From an uncultured Lachnospiraceae bacterium (GTDB lineage Bacteria > Bacillota > Clostridia > Lachnospirales > Lachnospiraceae): 44,101 nt of DNA. Shown one piece after another: positions 30,719 to 38,356 of this stretch. The notes under the pieces are model-generated. The model did not search any database. It saw nothing but the letters and a program-made list of their open reading frames with translations, and was not told where the DNA came from. Within the stretch, counting starts at the first letter, position 1. The number at the start of each line of letters is the position of its first letter. The stretch spans positions 588 through 44,688 of the forward strand of contig CACZJZ010000025.1 in NCBI GenBank assembly GCA_902781655.1, written 5' to 3'. A program made the position numbers and the translations under genes.

Positions 30719-32014
30719 TCATACGCAGAACGCTGCATAGAGCGGGACAGACAGCAGTCCGTCTGCCAGGCCAAAATTCATCTCAGAGAAGCGGATGGCA
30801 TAAGGCGGCTTATATTTCTCCCGGTAGTTTCTGAGGCTGGTTGATCTGCGATGTCTTCCTGCTTTGATTTCAACAGGGATGATATCGCTGCCGTCATCAA
30901 TGAGCATGTCGATCTCCATACTTTCGGAAGGCTTGAAATAATAAAGTTCCGGGTGACGGATCTGAATCTGCTGATACACATAATTTTCGATGACGCCACC
31001 TTTGTAAATGTTGTGGGAGTCGGGCAGCAGATCCCTGTATCGCAGGCCGCACAGATTCGTAAGCAATCCCACGTCGGAAAGATAGATTTTGAATGAATCT
31101 GGGTTATCATAGCCACGGAGGGGAGGAACCGGGAGTTCCACGTTATCGACCTTGATAATCAGGCCTGACGCGTTCAGCCAGTCGAGCGCTCCCCAGAAGT
31201 CGCGCTTTCCGACTCCCTGTCGGATTTCATTATACTTAAATTTTGGATTATCTTTCGCAAGCTGTCTTGGAACGGAACGGTAGGTCTCCGTGATTTTTAC
31301 ACTCTCTTGCGGAGAAGTCACATATTTTGTCATGTCAGCCAGATAGGCGAGCTGAAGGCTGCTGAGGATTCGGCCGTCAACAGCGAAGACATCCCGATCC
31401 TGCTCGAGATAGCTGCAGATTACTTCCGGCATACCGCCTGTGATCAGGTAGTCATGATAAAGTCGCAGAGCTTTATTATGCACGCCGTCCGGGAGCGGCG
31501 TATGATTTGTAAAGCTGGTCTGTATACCGTCAATCAGAATATCCTCACCGCAGGCAAGCAGAAACTCTTCAAAATCCATGGGATAAAGGTTCTCAATCTG
31601 TACCTTTCCGACGGGAAATGAAGATTGAAAGCGATGGATTTTGACGCCCAGAAGACTTCCGGCACAGATGATTCTGAAATGGCGTTGATCTTCGCAGAAG
31701 TATTTCAGCGCGGTGATAGCCCGCTCCGAGGACTGGATTTCATCCATCACGAGCGGCGTGTCGGGCGCGATTTTTCTGCCAAGCATTTGTTCAAGTCCGC
31801 GAAGGATGGTGTCCGGGTCGAGATTGCCATCGAACAGAGAGCGGATGTCAGCCTGCTCTTCCAGATTGAGGTAAATATAATCCTGGTAGTGATTCTCGCA
31901 AAAGTTCCGGATGGTCCATGTTTTGCCTGTCTGTCGGGCACCGATGACCATCATCGGCTTTCGCGCGCCTGTCTGATCCCATTTTTCCAAGGTGTTTTGA
32001 AATTTCCGGAACAT
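30719..32014 (-). CDS. AAA_14/DUF4143 family ATPase, second copy
   Basis: 431-residue ATPase of the same group as 5297-6529 but only distantly similar. Walker A is GARQTGKT (about 25-32), Walker B PLVMDEIQ (about 88-95), and a sensor-like CAGSLLG follows. The DUF4143 C-terminal domain includes SFKIYLSDVGLLTNL and GGVIENYVYQQI, ending with a nuclease-like pattern (MEIDMLIDD ... IIPVEIKAG). AAAGGAAAA precedes the ATG. The gene is AT-richer than its neighbours and is preceded by an AT-rich repeat array, as if the segment arrived separately. Substrate and role are unknown. Confidence 0.88.
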   Translation of the reverse strand: MFRKFQNTLEKWDQTGARKPMMVIGARQTGKTWTIRNFCENHYQDYIYLNLEEQADIRSLFDGNLDPDTILRGLEQMLGRKIAPDTPLVMDEIQSSERAITALKYFCEDQRHFRIICAGSLLGVKIHRFQSSFPVGKVQIENLYPMDFEEFLLACGEDILIDGIQTSFTNHTPLPDGVHNKALRLYHDYLITGGMPEVICSYLEQDRDVFAVDGRILSSLQLAYLADMTKYVTSPQESVKITETYRSVPRQLAKDNPKFKYNEIRQGVGKRDFWGALDWLNASGLIIKVDNVELPVPPLRGYDNPDSFKIYLSDVGLLTNLCGLRYRDLLPDSHNIYKGGVIENYVYQQIQIRHPELYYFKPSESMEIDMLIDDGSDIIPVEIKAGRHRRSTSLRNYREKYKPPYAIRFSEMNFGLADGLLSVPLYAAFCV

Positions 32015-32090
32015 AATTTTCCTTTCATTCGTGGGCAGGAGGGTAAGCTCTGCGTTCAGCCCTCTACGTTCATTATAGACAACAAATGAG

Positions 32091-32186
32091 AAAAAATGGA
32101 GATGAATCTATTTTTACACACAAAAAAATGGAGATGAATCTATTTATATGCACGAAAAAATGGAGATGCTTCTATTTTGACATGAA
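32091..32186. repeat. 32-bp tandem repeat, three copies
   Basis: Units start at 32091, 32123 and 32155, each opening AAAAAATGGAGATG and continuing with a TCTATTT block. Degenerate GAATCTATTTA copies continue to about 32300. The array is 77 bp upstream of the minus-strand ATPase start. There are no spacers, so it is not a CRISPR; an operator or iteron-like array is possible. Confidence 0.85.
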
Positions 32187-32333
32187 ATTAAGGGAATGAT
32201 GAATTTATTTGATGAATGAATCTATTTAGCTGAATCTATTTATATGCGCCAGATAATAGGAATGAATCCATGAAGGTGAATCTATGAATCTATCTATGCA
32301 GAAAAATTGCAGGTGAAAATATAAAAATATATG

Positions 32334-32362
32334 TTGACTATCTGTTCTATTAGTGATATAAC
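32334..32362 (+). promoter_or_regulatory. Sigma-A promoter of the hsp20 gene
   Basis: TTGACT (32334-32339), a 17-bp spacer and TATAAC (32357-32362). The start codon lies 127 bp downstream, leaving a leader of about 120 nt. No CIRCE element was seen. Confidence 0.75.
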
Positions 32363-32451
32363 AAATAATCGAAGAGGGAAAAAAGGAATCAGGAAGCCGG
32401 GAGCTGGAAATGCGAGAGGCACTGGTTCCGCAGAAATTTTGAAAATATTGT

Positions 32452-32467
32452 CTCCGCGGAAGCGGAG
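32452..32467 (+). promoter_or_regulatory. Hairpin in hsp20 leader near the ribosome site
   Basis: CTCCGC, loop GGAA, GCGGAG, ending 7 nt before the AAGGAG ribosome site. The CTCC strand could pair instead with the ribosome site, so a heat-sensitive RNA switch is possible but unproven. Confidence 0.4.
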
Positions 32468-32488
32468 GGAGAAAAGGAGAGATGACTT

Positions 32489-32938
32489 ATGTTGATGCCT
32501 ATGCTTTGGAATGGTAATGATGATTGGTTTGATAACAGCCTTGCAATGATGGATCAGGCAATGAACAATCTGTGGGGCGGCAATTCTCTGAAGACTGTGG
32601 CGGCGATGAAGACCGACGTGATTGAGGAGGACAAGGATTACAAGCTGGAGGCGGAGCTTCCGGGATTCAAGAAGGAAGACATTCATATCGACATGAAGAA
32701 CGGCGCTCTGACGATTTCCGCGAAACATGACGAGAGTAAGGATGAGAAGAATGCCGAGGGCAAGTACATCCGCCGTGAACGCAGCACCGCTTCCTATGAG
32801 AGAAGCTTCCGGATCGATGAGAATCTGAAGCCGGAGGATATCTCTGCAAAATATGAGAACGGTGTGCTCACGGTAGTGGTTCCGAAGAAGGAAGCACTTC
32901 CGCAGAAGGAAGAACCGAAGCAGATTGAAATTCAGTGA
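32489..32938 (+). CDS. Hsp20/alpha-crystallin small heat-shock protein
   Basis: 149-residue ATP-independent chaperone that binds unfolding proteins. The alpha-crystallin domain covers about 38-140: MKTDVIEEDKDYKLEAELPG, DIHIDMKNGALTISA, and the A-x-x-x-NGVLTV signature as SAKYENGVLTVVVPK. The C-terminal IEIQ supplies an IxI-like anchor used for oligomer assembly. AAGGAG lies 8 nt upstream of ATG 32489. It has its own promoter and a terminator downstream and sits next to a DnaJ-like gene, a small chaperone cluster. Confidence 0.93.
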   Translation: MLMPMLWNGNDDWFDNSLAMMDQAMNNLWGGNSLKTVAAMKTDVIEEDKDYKLEAELPGFKKEDIHIDMKNGALTISAKHDESKDEKNAEGKYIRRERSTASYERSFRIDENLKPEDISAKYENGVLTVVVPKKEALPQKEEPKQIEIQ

Positions 32939-32975
32939 GCAGAGCTGAGCAGCAAGCACAGATCTGCTGAACGCC

Positions 32976-33011
32976 GCTCCGCCTGACCATGTGTCGGGCG
33001 GAGCGTTTCTT
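32976..33011 (+). terminator. Terminator downstream of hsp20
   Basis: 12-bp stem GCTCCGCCTGAC (32976-32987) with GTCGGGCGGAGC (32993-33004), one wobble pair, followed by GTTTCTT. Confidence 0.8.
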
Positions 33012-33121
33012 AATCTGCTCTATTCGAATGGCAACAGCGCAGCACGGGGTGTTGTGATGGACAGAACATCAAAATATTTGGACAGTGAGAACAGAAAAGC
33101 CGCGGAAGGAGGTGACTGGCC

Positions 33122-33985
33122 ATGGCGGAGGGAAAGGACTATTATAAGATTCTGGGCGTGAGCCGGAATGCGTCGGACGCGGAGATCAAGTCGGCGTTCC
33201 GCAAGCTGGCGAAAAAATATCACCCGGATATGAATCAGAACAGCGATGTCGCGAAGAAGAAGTTCGAGGAAATCAACGAGGCATACGAGGTGCTGAGTGA
33301 CAGCACGAAGCGGAAGAATTACGATACCTATGGCAATCCTGACGGCAATCCGTTCGCGAATGCCGCGGGAGCGGAAGGCTTTGGCCAGGGGCCGTTCAGC
33401 GGGTTCCATCATTTCTCCGGCTTCGGCGGAAACGGCGGCCAGTCGAGGACGTATCGTTCTCCGGACGGCACGACGTATTATTACACCAGCACCGGCGGAA
33501 ATGGTGCGGATTTTGGCGGGGGCGGATTTGACGCCTCGGGATTCGGCGATATGTTCGGCGACCTCTTCGGTCATATGGGCGGCGGAGCAAAATCCTACCG
33601 CACCGGTGGGTTCGGCGGCTCAGGCGCGTCAGGGTTTGACGGCGGATTCGGCGGTTCGGGCTTTGGCACAGGCACGTCGTATGCGGACGAGGCGGATGCG
33701 AGAGCAGCGGCGGATGTCAACGCGATTCTGACGGTACCGTACACGACAGCGGCGCTCGGCGGGACCGTGCGGCTGAAGCTGTCGGGCGGCAGCACAATTG
33801 AGCTGAAGATCCCGGCAGGAACGCAGTGCGGTCAGAAGATTCGTCTGAAGGGCAAGGGCAGGCCGATTCCGGGTCAGCCCGGGCAGAACGGCGATATGTA
33901 CGCGGAAGTGAAGATCGAGGTGCCGAAGAACCTGACACCGGATCAGATCCGGGTGCTGACGGAGTTGCATCAGAAGGGATTGTGA
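33122..33985 (+). CDS. DnaJ-like co-chaperone (CbpA type, no zinc finger)
   Basis: 287-residue J-domain protein that should stimulate DnaK. The J domain (about 5-70) contains the catalytic HPD in [10 protein letters not shown] long Gly/Phe-rich region (about 85-195) contains Gly-Gly-Phe/Ser repeats. The zinc-finger CxxCxGxG motifs of true DnaJ are absent and only one C-terminal beta domain is present (about 200-287: [38 protein letters not shown]), ending [17 protein letters not shown]. It is therefore shorter than CbpA. AAGGAGGTG precedes the ATG. Confidence 0.9.
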   Translation: MAEGKDYYKILGVSRNASDAEIKSAFRKLAKKYHPDMNQNSDVAKKKFEEINEAYEVLSDSTKRKNYDTYGNPDGNPFANAAGAEGFGQGPFSGFHHFSGFGGNGGQSRTYRSPDGTTYYYTSTGGNGADFGGGGFDASGFGDMFGDLFGHMGGGAKSYRTGGFGGSGASGFDGGFGGSGFGTGTSYADEADARAAADVNAILTVPYTTAALGGTVRLKLSGGSTIELKIPAGTQCGQKIRLKGKGRPIPGQPGQNGDMYAEVKIEVPKNLTPDQIRVLTELHQKGL

Positions 33986-34049
33986 CAGAGCGCGGCGGAC
34001 AGGCTGTGGTGCCGCCAGCGCAGAAAACAGCGGGAATGGAGAAGGCAGC

Positions 34050-35183
34050 ATGGCGGTCAATCAGAAACGGCTGGTGGAAGAATTTGAAAAACTGGTTTCC
34101 ATCGATTCTCTCTCCTTTCAGGAGAGGAAGATGGCAGATTATCTGAAGGAGCGCTGGCAGGAGCTCGGCGTGACGCTGGCGGAGGATGATGCGGCGGCGC
34201 GGATCGGAGGAAATACGGGCAATCTGTTCGGCGTGCTGCCGGCGGAGAGGCTTTGCGCGGAGCGCACAGCGAAGCAGGAGCCGGTCCTCCTTGTTGCGCA
34301 TATGGATACGGTGGCGCCGGGCATCGGCAAACGGGCTATTGTCCATGAGGATGGGACGATCACGAGCGACGGCACGACGGTACTCGGCGCGGACGATGCG
34401 GCGGCCATTGCGGTGATTCTGGAGGCGGTCCGGGAGCTTCAGGAGGAGAAGTGCCCGCACCGGGAGATTCAGCTGCTTTTCCCCGCCGCGGAGGAGGCCT
34501 ATACCGTGGGGGCCAGCGCATTTGATTTTGCCGCGGTGACGGCAAAGCTCGCCTACTGCCTTGACTGCAGCGACGTGATCGGCTCGTATTCTGCGCAGGA
34601 GCCGACGCTGATTTCATTCCGGATCAGGGTGCACGGCAGGGGAGCACACGCGGGATTTGAGCCGCAGAACGGGATCAACGCGGTCGCGGCGGCGGCAGCG
34701 GCGATCGCCCGAATACAGCAGGGCTGGACGGACGATCACACCACGCTGAATTTTGGCAGGATCGACGGAGGAACGGCGACGAACGCGGTGCCGGATCTGG
34801 TGACCGTGGAGGGCGAAATCCGGAGCGCGGTGCATGAGGACGCGCTCGCGCTGTACGACCGTGTGATGGCAGTGTTTGCGGAGAAGGCGGACAGGATCGG
34901 CGCTTCCGCTGAGGGGGACCGGGTGATCCGTCTGCGGGCGTATCGGATTGCGGACGACGACCCGGCGCTTGTGCTCTACAAGGATGTCCTCCGGCGGCGC
35001 GGCATTGCGCCGTACGCGAAGCCGTCCTTCGGCGGCAGCGACAACAACGTGCTCGTGCGGAACGGCATCCACGGCCTGTGCATATATAATGCGATGCATC
35101 AGTGCCACACGACGAAGGAGTACACGACGGTCGGGGAACTGACGGAGCTGACAGAGATTGTGAAGGATCTGTGCAGGGCGTGA
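34050..35183 (+). CDS. M20-family metallopeptidase (PepT-like)
   Basis: 377-residue cytoplasmic zinc peptidase of the M20 family, closest in style to tripeptidase T-like proteins. Metal ligands are recognisable: HMDT (about 90), the bridging Asp in GADDA (about 119), the catalytic and ligand Glu pair in AAEEAYT (about 150), Asp in YCLDCSD, and His in AMHQCHT near the end. The dimerisation/lid domain is about 190-300 (HGRGAHAGFEPQNGINAV). GGAGAAGG precedes the ATG. The peptide substrate is not certain. Confidence 0.9.
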   Translation: MAVNQKRLVEEFEKLVSIDSLSFQERKMADYLKERWQELGVTLAEDDAAARIGGNTGNLFGVLPAERLCAERTAKQEPVLLVAHMDTVAPGIGKRAIVHEDGTITSDGTTVLGADDAAAIAVILEAVRELQEEKCPHREIQLLFPAAEEAYTVGASAFDFAAVTAKLAYCLDCSDVIGSYSAQEPTLISFRIRVHGRGAHAGFEPQNGINAVAAAAAAIARIQQGWTDDHTTLNFGRIDGGTATNAVPDLVTVEGEIRSAVHEDALALYDRVMAVFAEKADRIGASAEGDRVIRLRAYRIADDDPALVLYKDVLRRRGIAPYAKPSFGGSDNNVLVRNGIHGLCIYNAMHQCHTTKEYTTVGELTELTEIVKDLCRA

Positions 35184-35244
35184 AGGTAAATGAAAAATCA
35201 AATCTTCAGCCATGCTGGAGAGATTGAATAAAGTGAGAGCAGCG

Positions 35245-35280
35245 GCGCCCTCCGGTGCATTGCACCGGAGGGCGCTTTCT
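35245..35280 (+). terminator. Terminator downstream of the M20 peptidase gene
   Basis: Perfect 14-bp stem (35245-35258 with 35262-35275), loop ATT, followed by TTTCT. Confidence 0.85.
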
Positions 35281-35382
35281 GCGTATAATGGGATAATTGC
35301 CGGGAGCCGGATTGCCCGCAGTCGATATCGCAAACGATAGCGGATAGGCGCTTTCTGCGTATGATGAGATAATTGCCGGGAG
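35271..35382 (+). repeat. 36-bp direct repeat containing a TATAAT-like box
   Basis: The 36-bp units at 35271-35306 and 35347-35382 differ at two positions; both begin GGCGCTTTCTGCGTAT and end GATAATTGCCGGGAG. The first contains TATAAT, the second TATGAT. They lie upstream of the HisC-like gene, so the duplication could supply two weak promoters. Confidence 0.75.
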
Positions 35383-35490
35383 GGAACAGGATCATGCAGC
35401 CCGGCTGTGTGCTGGCAGGCAGCTTCACCATGTGACTACAGCCTGACCCTGTGTCAGCAGTTTGCCCGTGTGCCGGCAGGAAAGGAACCT

Positions 35491-36597
35491 ATGTCCTGGG
35501 AAGAGAAAGTGAGAAAAGCGGATCCGTATGTGGCCGGAGAGCAGCCGAAGGACCCGACGTTTATCAAGCTCAACACGAACGAGTGCCCTTATCCGCCGGC
35601 GCCGGGCGTCTCGCGGGCGCTGGCTCGTCTCGCCGGGGAGCGGGAGTACGCGCGGAACCGCCTGTATCCGGACATGGATGCGGCGAAGCTGGTGGATGCA
35701 CTCGCAGCAAAATACGGCGTGGAGCCGGAGCAGATTTTCGTCGGTGTAGGCAGCGATGACGTGCTGGCGATGAGTTTCCTCACCTTCTTCACGAACGGCA
35801 GTCCGGTCCTGTTTCCGGACATCACCTATTCGTTTTATGATGTCTGGGCATCCCTGTTCCGGATCCCCTATGTGAAGGTACCGCTGAGCGAGGATTTTGC
35901 CATCGATCCAGAGGATTATCTGCCGTCCGGGCAGCTGTCCTCATTTCTCCCTGCCGGCACGGAGGCGGGAGGCATCATCTTCCCGAATCCCAACGCGCCG
36001 ACCGGGCTTGCGATGCCGGCGGATCAGGTGGAGCGGATCATCGAGGCGAACCGGGACTGCGTCGTCATCGTCGACGAGGCCTACGTGGATTTTGGCGCGG
36101 ATTCTGTTCTGCCTCTGACGCAGAAATACGACAATCTCCTGGTCGTGCAGACTTTTTCAAAGTCGCGCGCCATGGCGGGCGCCCGGATCGGGTTCGCGGT
36201 CGGCAGCCGGAAGCTCATCCAGTACCTCAAGAATGTGAAATTCTCGTTCAACTCCTACACCATGAACATGGAGGCAATCGAGATCGGCACCGCGGCCGTC
36301 GAGGACGACGCCTATTTCCGCAAGATCACGGCGAGAATCATCCGGACGAGGGAGAACTTCAAGCGGGAGCTCCGCGCGATGGGCTTCACCTTCCCGGATT
36401 CCAGGACGAACTTCGTCTTCGCCAAGCCGCCGGCGGACCGCATGAGCGCGCGGGAGATGTTTGGCAGACTCCGCGGGAAACACATCCTCGTCCGGTACTT
36501 TGACAAGCCGCGCATCGACGGATACCTGCGCATCACCATCGGTACCGACGAACAGATGGACGCTGTCGTGCAGGCGATGAAGGAAATACTGGCGTGA
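35491..36597 (+). CDS. HisC-like aminotransferase (histidinol-phosphate type)
   Basis: 368-residue PLP-dependent class I/II aminotransferase of the histidinol-phosphate group. Landmarks are KLNTNECPYPPAPGV near the N-terminus, VGVGSDDVLAM, FPNPNAPTGLA, IVDEAYVDF and the PLP-lysine motif TFSKSRAMAGARIGF. In HisC it converts imidazole-acetol phosphate and glutamate to histidinol phosphate; no other histidine gene is nearby, so another keto-acid substrate is possible. ATG 35491 follows AGGAAAGGAA; the longer in-frame reading from 35407 lacks a site. A perfect palindrome begins two bases after the stop codon. Confidence 0.9.
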   Translation: MSWEEKVRKADPYVAGEQPKDPTFIKLNTNECPYPPAPGVSRALARLAGEREYARNRLYPDMDAAKLVDALAAKYGVEPEQIFVGVGSDDVLAMSFLTFFTNGSPVLFPDITYSFYDVWASLFRIPYVKVPLSEDFAIDPEDYLPSGQLSSFLPAGTEAGGIIFPNPNAPTGLAMPADQVERIIEANRDCVVIVDEAYVDFGADSVLPLTQKYDNLLVVQTFSKSRAMAGARIGFAVGSRKLIQYLKNVKFSFNSYTMNMEAIEIGTAAVEDDAYFRKITARIIRTRENFKRELRAMGFTFPDSRTNFVFAKPPADRMSAREMFGRLRGKHILVRYFDKPRIDGYLRITIGTDEQMDAVVQAMKEILA

Positions 36598-36599
36598 TT

Positions 36600-36668
36600 T
36601 TGTCCCTAAGGAGTTTAGCTTGTTTGGGACAAAAATTGTCCCAAACAAGCTAAACTCCTTAGGGACAA
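36600..36668. repeat. Perfect 33-bp-arm palindrome, two TTGTCCC/GGGACAA elements
   Basis: Arms 36600-36632 and 36636-36668 are exact reverse complements separated by AAA. Each arm is one copy of the dispersed element, ending TTGTCCC and GGGACAA. It starts two bases after the aminotransferase stop and ends 14 bp before the next start codon, so a transcript would fold into a very stable hairpin there. Confidence 0.95.
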
Positions 36669-36682
36669 TTCCTGGAGGGAAT

Positions 36683-37174
36683 ATGCTGAAGCATTATTTG
36701 TATTGTTTCTTTATTGCGATGGTTCCGATTGTGGAGCTGCGCGGCGCGGTGCCGGTGGCGGTGGCGTTTCATGCGGCGGATCCGGCGTTCAATATTCCGC
36801 TTGCATTTGTGCTGATCGCGATCGGGAATATGCTGCCGGTGCCGGTGATCTTTTTCTTCGCGCGGAAGGTGCTTGAGTGGGGCGCGGACAAGCGTGTGAT
36901 CGGGAAGTTTTTCACCTGGTGTCTGGAGAAGGGGCATAAGGGCGGCGAGAAGCTGAAGGCGACGGCAGGGCGCGGTCTGTACTGGGCGCTTCTGGTGTTT
37001 GTCGGGATTCCGCTTCCCGGCACGGGCGCCTGGACGGGGACGCTGGCTGCGTCGTTTCTGGATATGGATTTCAAGAAGAGCGTGGCGGCGGTGATGGGCG
37101 GCGTGGCGCTCGCCGGTGTGATCATGTCGATCATTTCGTTCGGCGTGGCCGGCGGGATTCACGCGCTCGGCTGA
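36683..37174 (+). CDS. Small multidrug export protein (COG2426)
   Basis: 163-residue membrane protein of the small multi-drug export family. It begins YCFFIAMVPIVELRGAVPVA, the family hallmark, followed by hydrophobic segments near 38-58, 100-116 and 136-158, and GIPLPGTGAWTGTLAA. The family name is an automated label; the transported substrate is not established. ATG 36683 has GGAGGG 5 nt upstream, and the upstream in-frame extension is the palindromic repeat, not gene. Confidence 0.88.
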   Translation: MLKHYLYCFFIAMVPIVELRGAVPVAVAFHAADPAFNIPLAFVLIAIGNMLPVPVIFFFARKVLEWGADKRVIGKFFTWCLEKGHKGGEKLKATAGRGLYWALLVFVGIPLPGTGAWTGTLAASFLDMDFKKSVAAVMGGVALAGVIMSIISFGVAGGIHALG

Positions 37175-37268
37175 GGCCGGTTTGTCTCAGGCAAAGTGTG
37201 CAGGCTTCCTGAGGCAAAATCCGCGCGCCCGGCTGAGGGCGTCTTCTTCATGAAGTGCTATTGCAGGC

Positions 37269-37331
37269 GGGACGAATCAGGGGTCTCGCGGGATGGATCA
37301 GGGGTTTCGCGGGACGGATCAGAGCAGCAGG
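37269..37331 (+). repeat. 21-bp tandem repeat, three copies
   Basis: Units at 37269, 37290 and 37311, each opening GGGAYGRATCAG; the first two match nearly throughout and the third diverges near its end, where it supplies the AGGAGGG ribosome site of hslO. Confidence 0.7.
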
Positions 37332-37338
37332 AGGGATT

Positions 37339-38229
37339 GTGGAATACAGAGATTACATGGTGCGCGCGATGGGCGCGCGGAATGCGGCAGGAGAGCCGCA
37401 GGTGAGGGCGTTCGCCGCGACGACGCGGAATCTTGTTGAGGAGGCGAGGCGGATCCATGATCAGAGCGCGACAGCGACAGCGGCGCTGGGACGTCTGCTG
37501 ACGGTCGGCGTGATGATGGGCGATATGATGGAGGAGGACTCGGACCGGCTGACGCTGCAGATTCGCGGCAGCGGCCCGGTCCGCGGGCTGACGGTGACGG
37601 CGGACAATCAGGGGAATGTGAAGGGATACTGTGTGAATCCCGCGGCGGATCTGCCGCCAAAATCGCCGGGACACCTGAATGTCGGCGGGCTGGTAGGACC
37701 CGGGACGCTCACCGTGATCCGGGACATGGGACTGAAGGAGCCGTATGCCGGGACGGTGGACCTGCGGAGCGGCGAGATCGCGGAGGATCTGGCGTGGTAT
37801 TTTGCCTCTTCGGAGCAGGTGCCGTCGGCGGTCGATCTGGGCGTGCTGGTGGACACGGATCTCTCTGTCGCAAGTGCCGGCGGAATTCTTCTGCAGATGA
37901 TGCCTTTCGCGGAGGACGGCATCATCACGCGGCTTGAGCAGAATCTGTCGCATCTGCCTCACATCACGACGCTGCTCGGGGAGGGCGATACGCCGGAGCA
38001 GCTGCTGCAGCAGGCCATGGAAGGGCTGGATGTGGAGATCACAGGCTCAAAACCGGTGCAGTATCACTGCAACTGCAGCCGGGAGCGGGTGGAGAAGGTG
38101 CTGCTCTCGCTGGGACGCAGGGAACTCGAGGGACTGATCGCGGAAGGAAAGGACATCGAGCTGTGCTGCGAATTCTGCGGAAAGAAGTATTCGTTCACGC
38201 CGGAGGAGGCACGGGCGCTGCTGCAATAA
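37339..38229 (+). CDS. hslO: Redox-regulated chaperone Hsp33
   Basis: 296-residue cytoplasmic holdase activated by oxidation. The N-terminal body has VRAFAATTRNLVEEARRIH and GTLTVIRDMGLKEPYAGTV; the C-terminal redox switch has the four zinc cysteines as CNC and CEFC (HCNCSRERVEKVLLSLGRRE, ELCCEFCGKKY), so oxidation should release zinc and unfold the linker. GTG 37339 was chosen because AGGAGGG is directly upstream and the family starts with a similar Asp-Tyr segment (EYRDYMVRA); ATG 37357 is an alternative. Confidence 0.94.
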   Translation: MEYRDYMVRAMGARNAAGEPQVRAFAATTRNLVEEARRIHDQSATATAALGRLLTVGVMMGDMMEEDSDRLTLQIRGSGPVRGLTVTADNQGNVKGYCVNPAADLPPKSPGHLNVGGLVGPGTLTVIRDMGLKEPYAGTVDLRSGEIAEDLAWYFASSEQVPSAVDLGVLVDTDLSVASAGGILLQMMPFAEDGIITRLEQNLSHLPHITTLLGEGDTPEQLLQQAMEGLDVEITGSKPVQYHCNCSRERVEKVLLSLGRRELEGLIAEGKDIELCCEFCGKKYSFTPEEARALLQ

Positions 38230-38356
38230 AAGTCGGCTGCGGCCTGTACTTCTTTCGCAGGAGGCAGACGGCGCGCGGAGAAAAGCTGCGGCGCGGACGC
38301 CGGGAGAATAAAGTGTTAGGTATGCAGGGATACCATCCCTGCGCCGGGGGCAGAGT

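Noticed and set aside
32091-32186. CRISPR array
   Set aside because: The 32-bp units are directly adjacent with no spacers and no cas genes are nearby.
32363-33121. CIRCE (HrcA) operator for the chaperone genes
   Set aside because: No TTAGCACTC-N9-GAGTGCTAA or near match was found.
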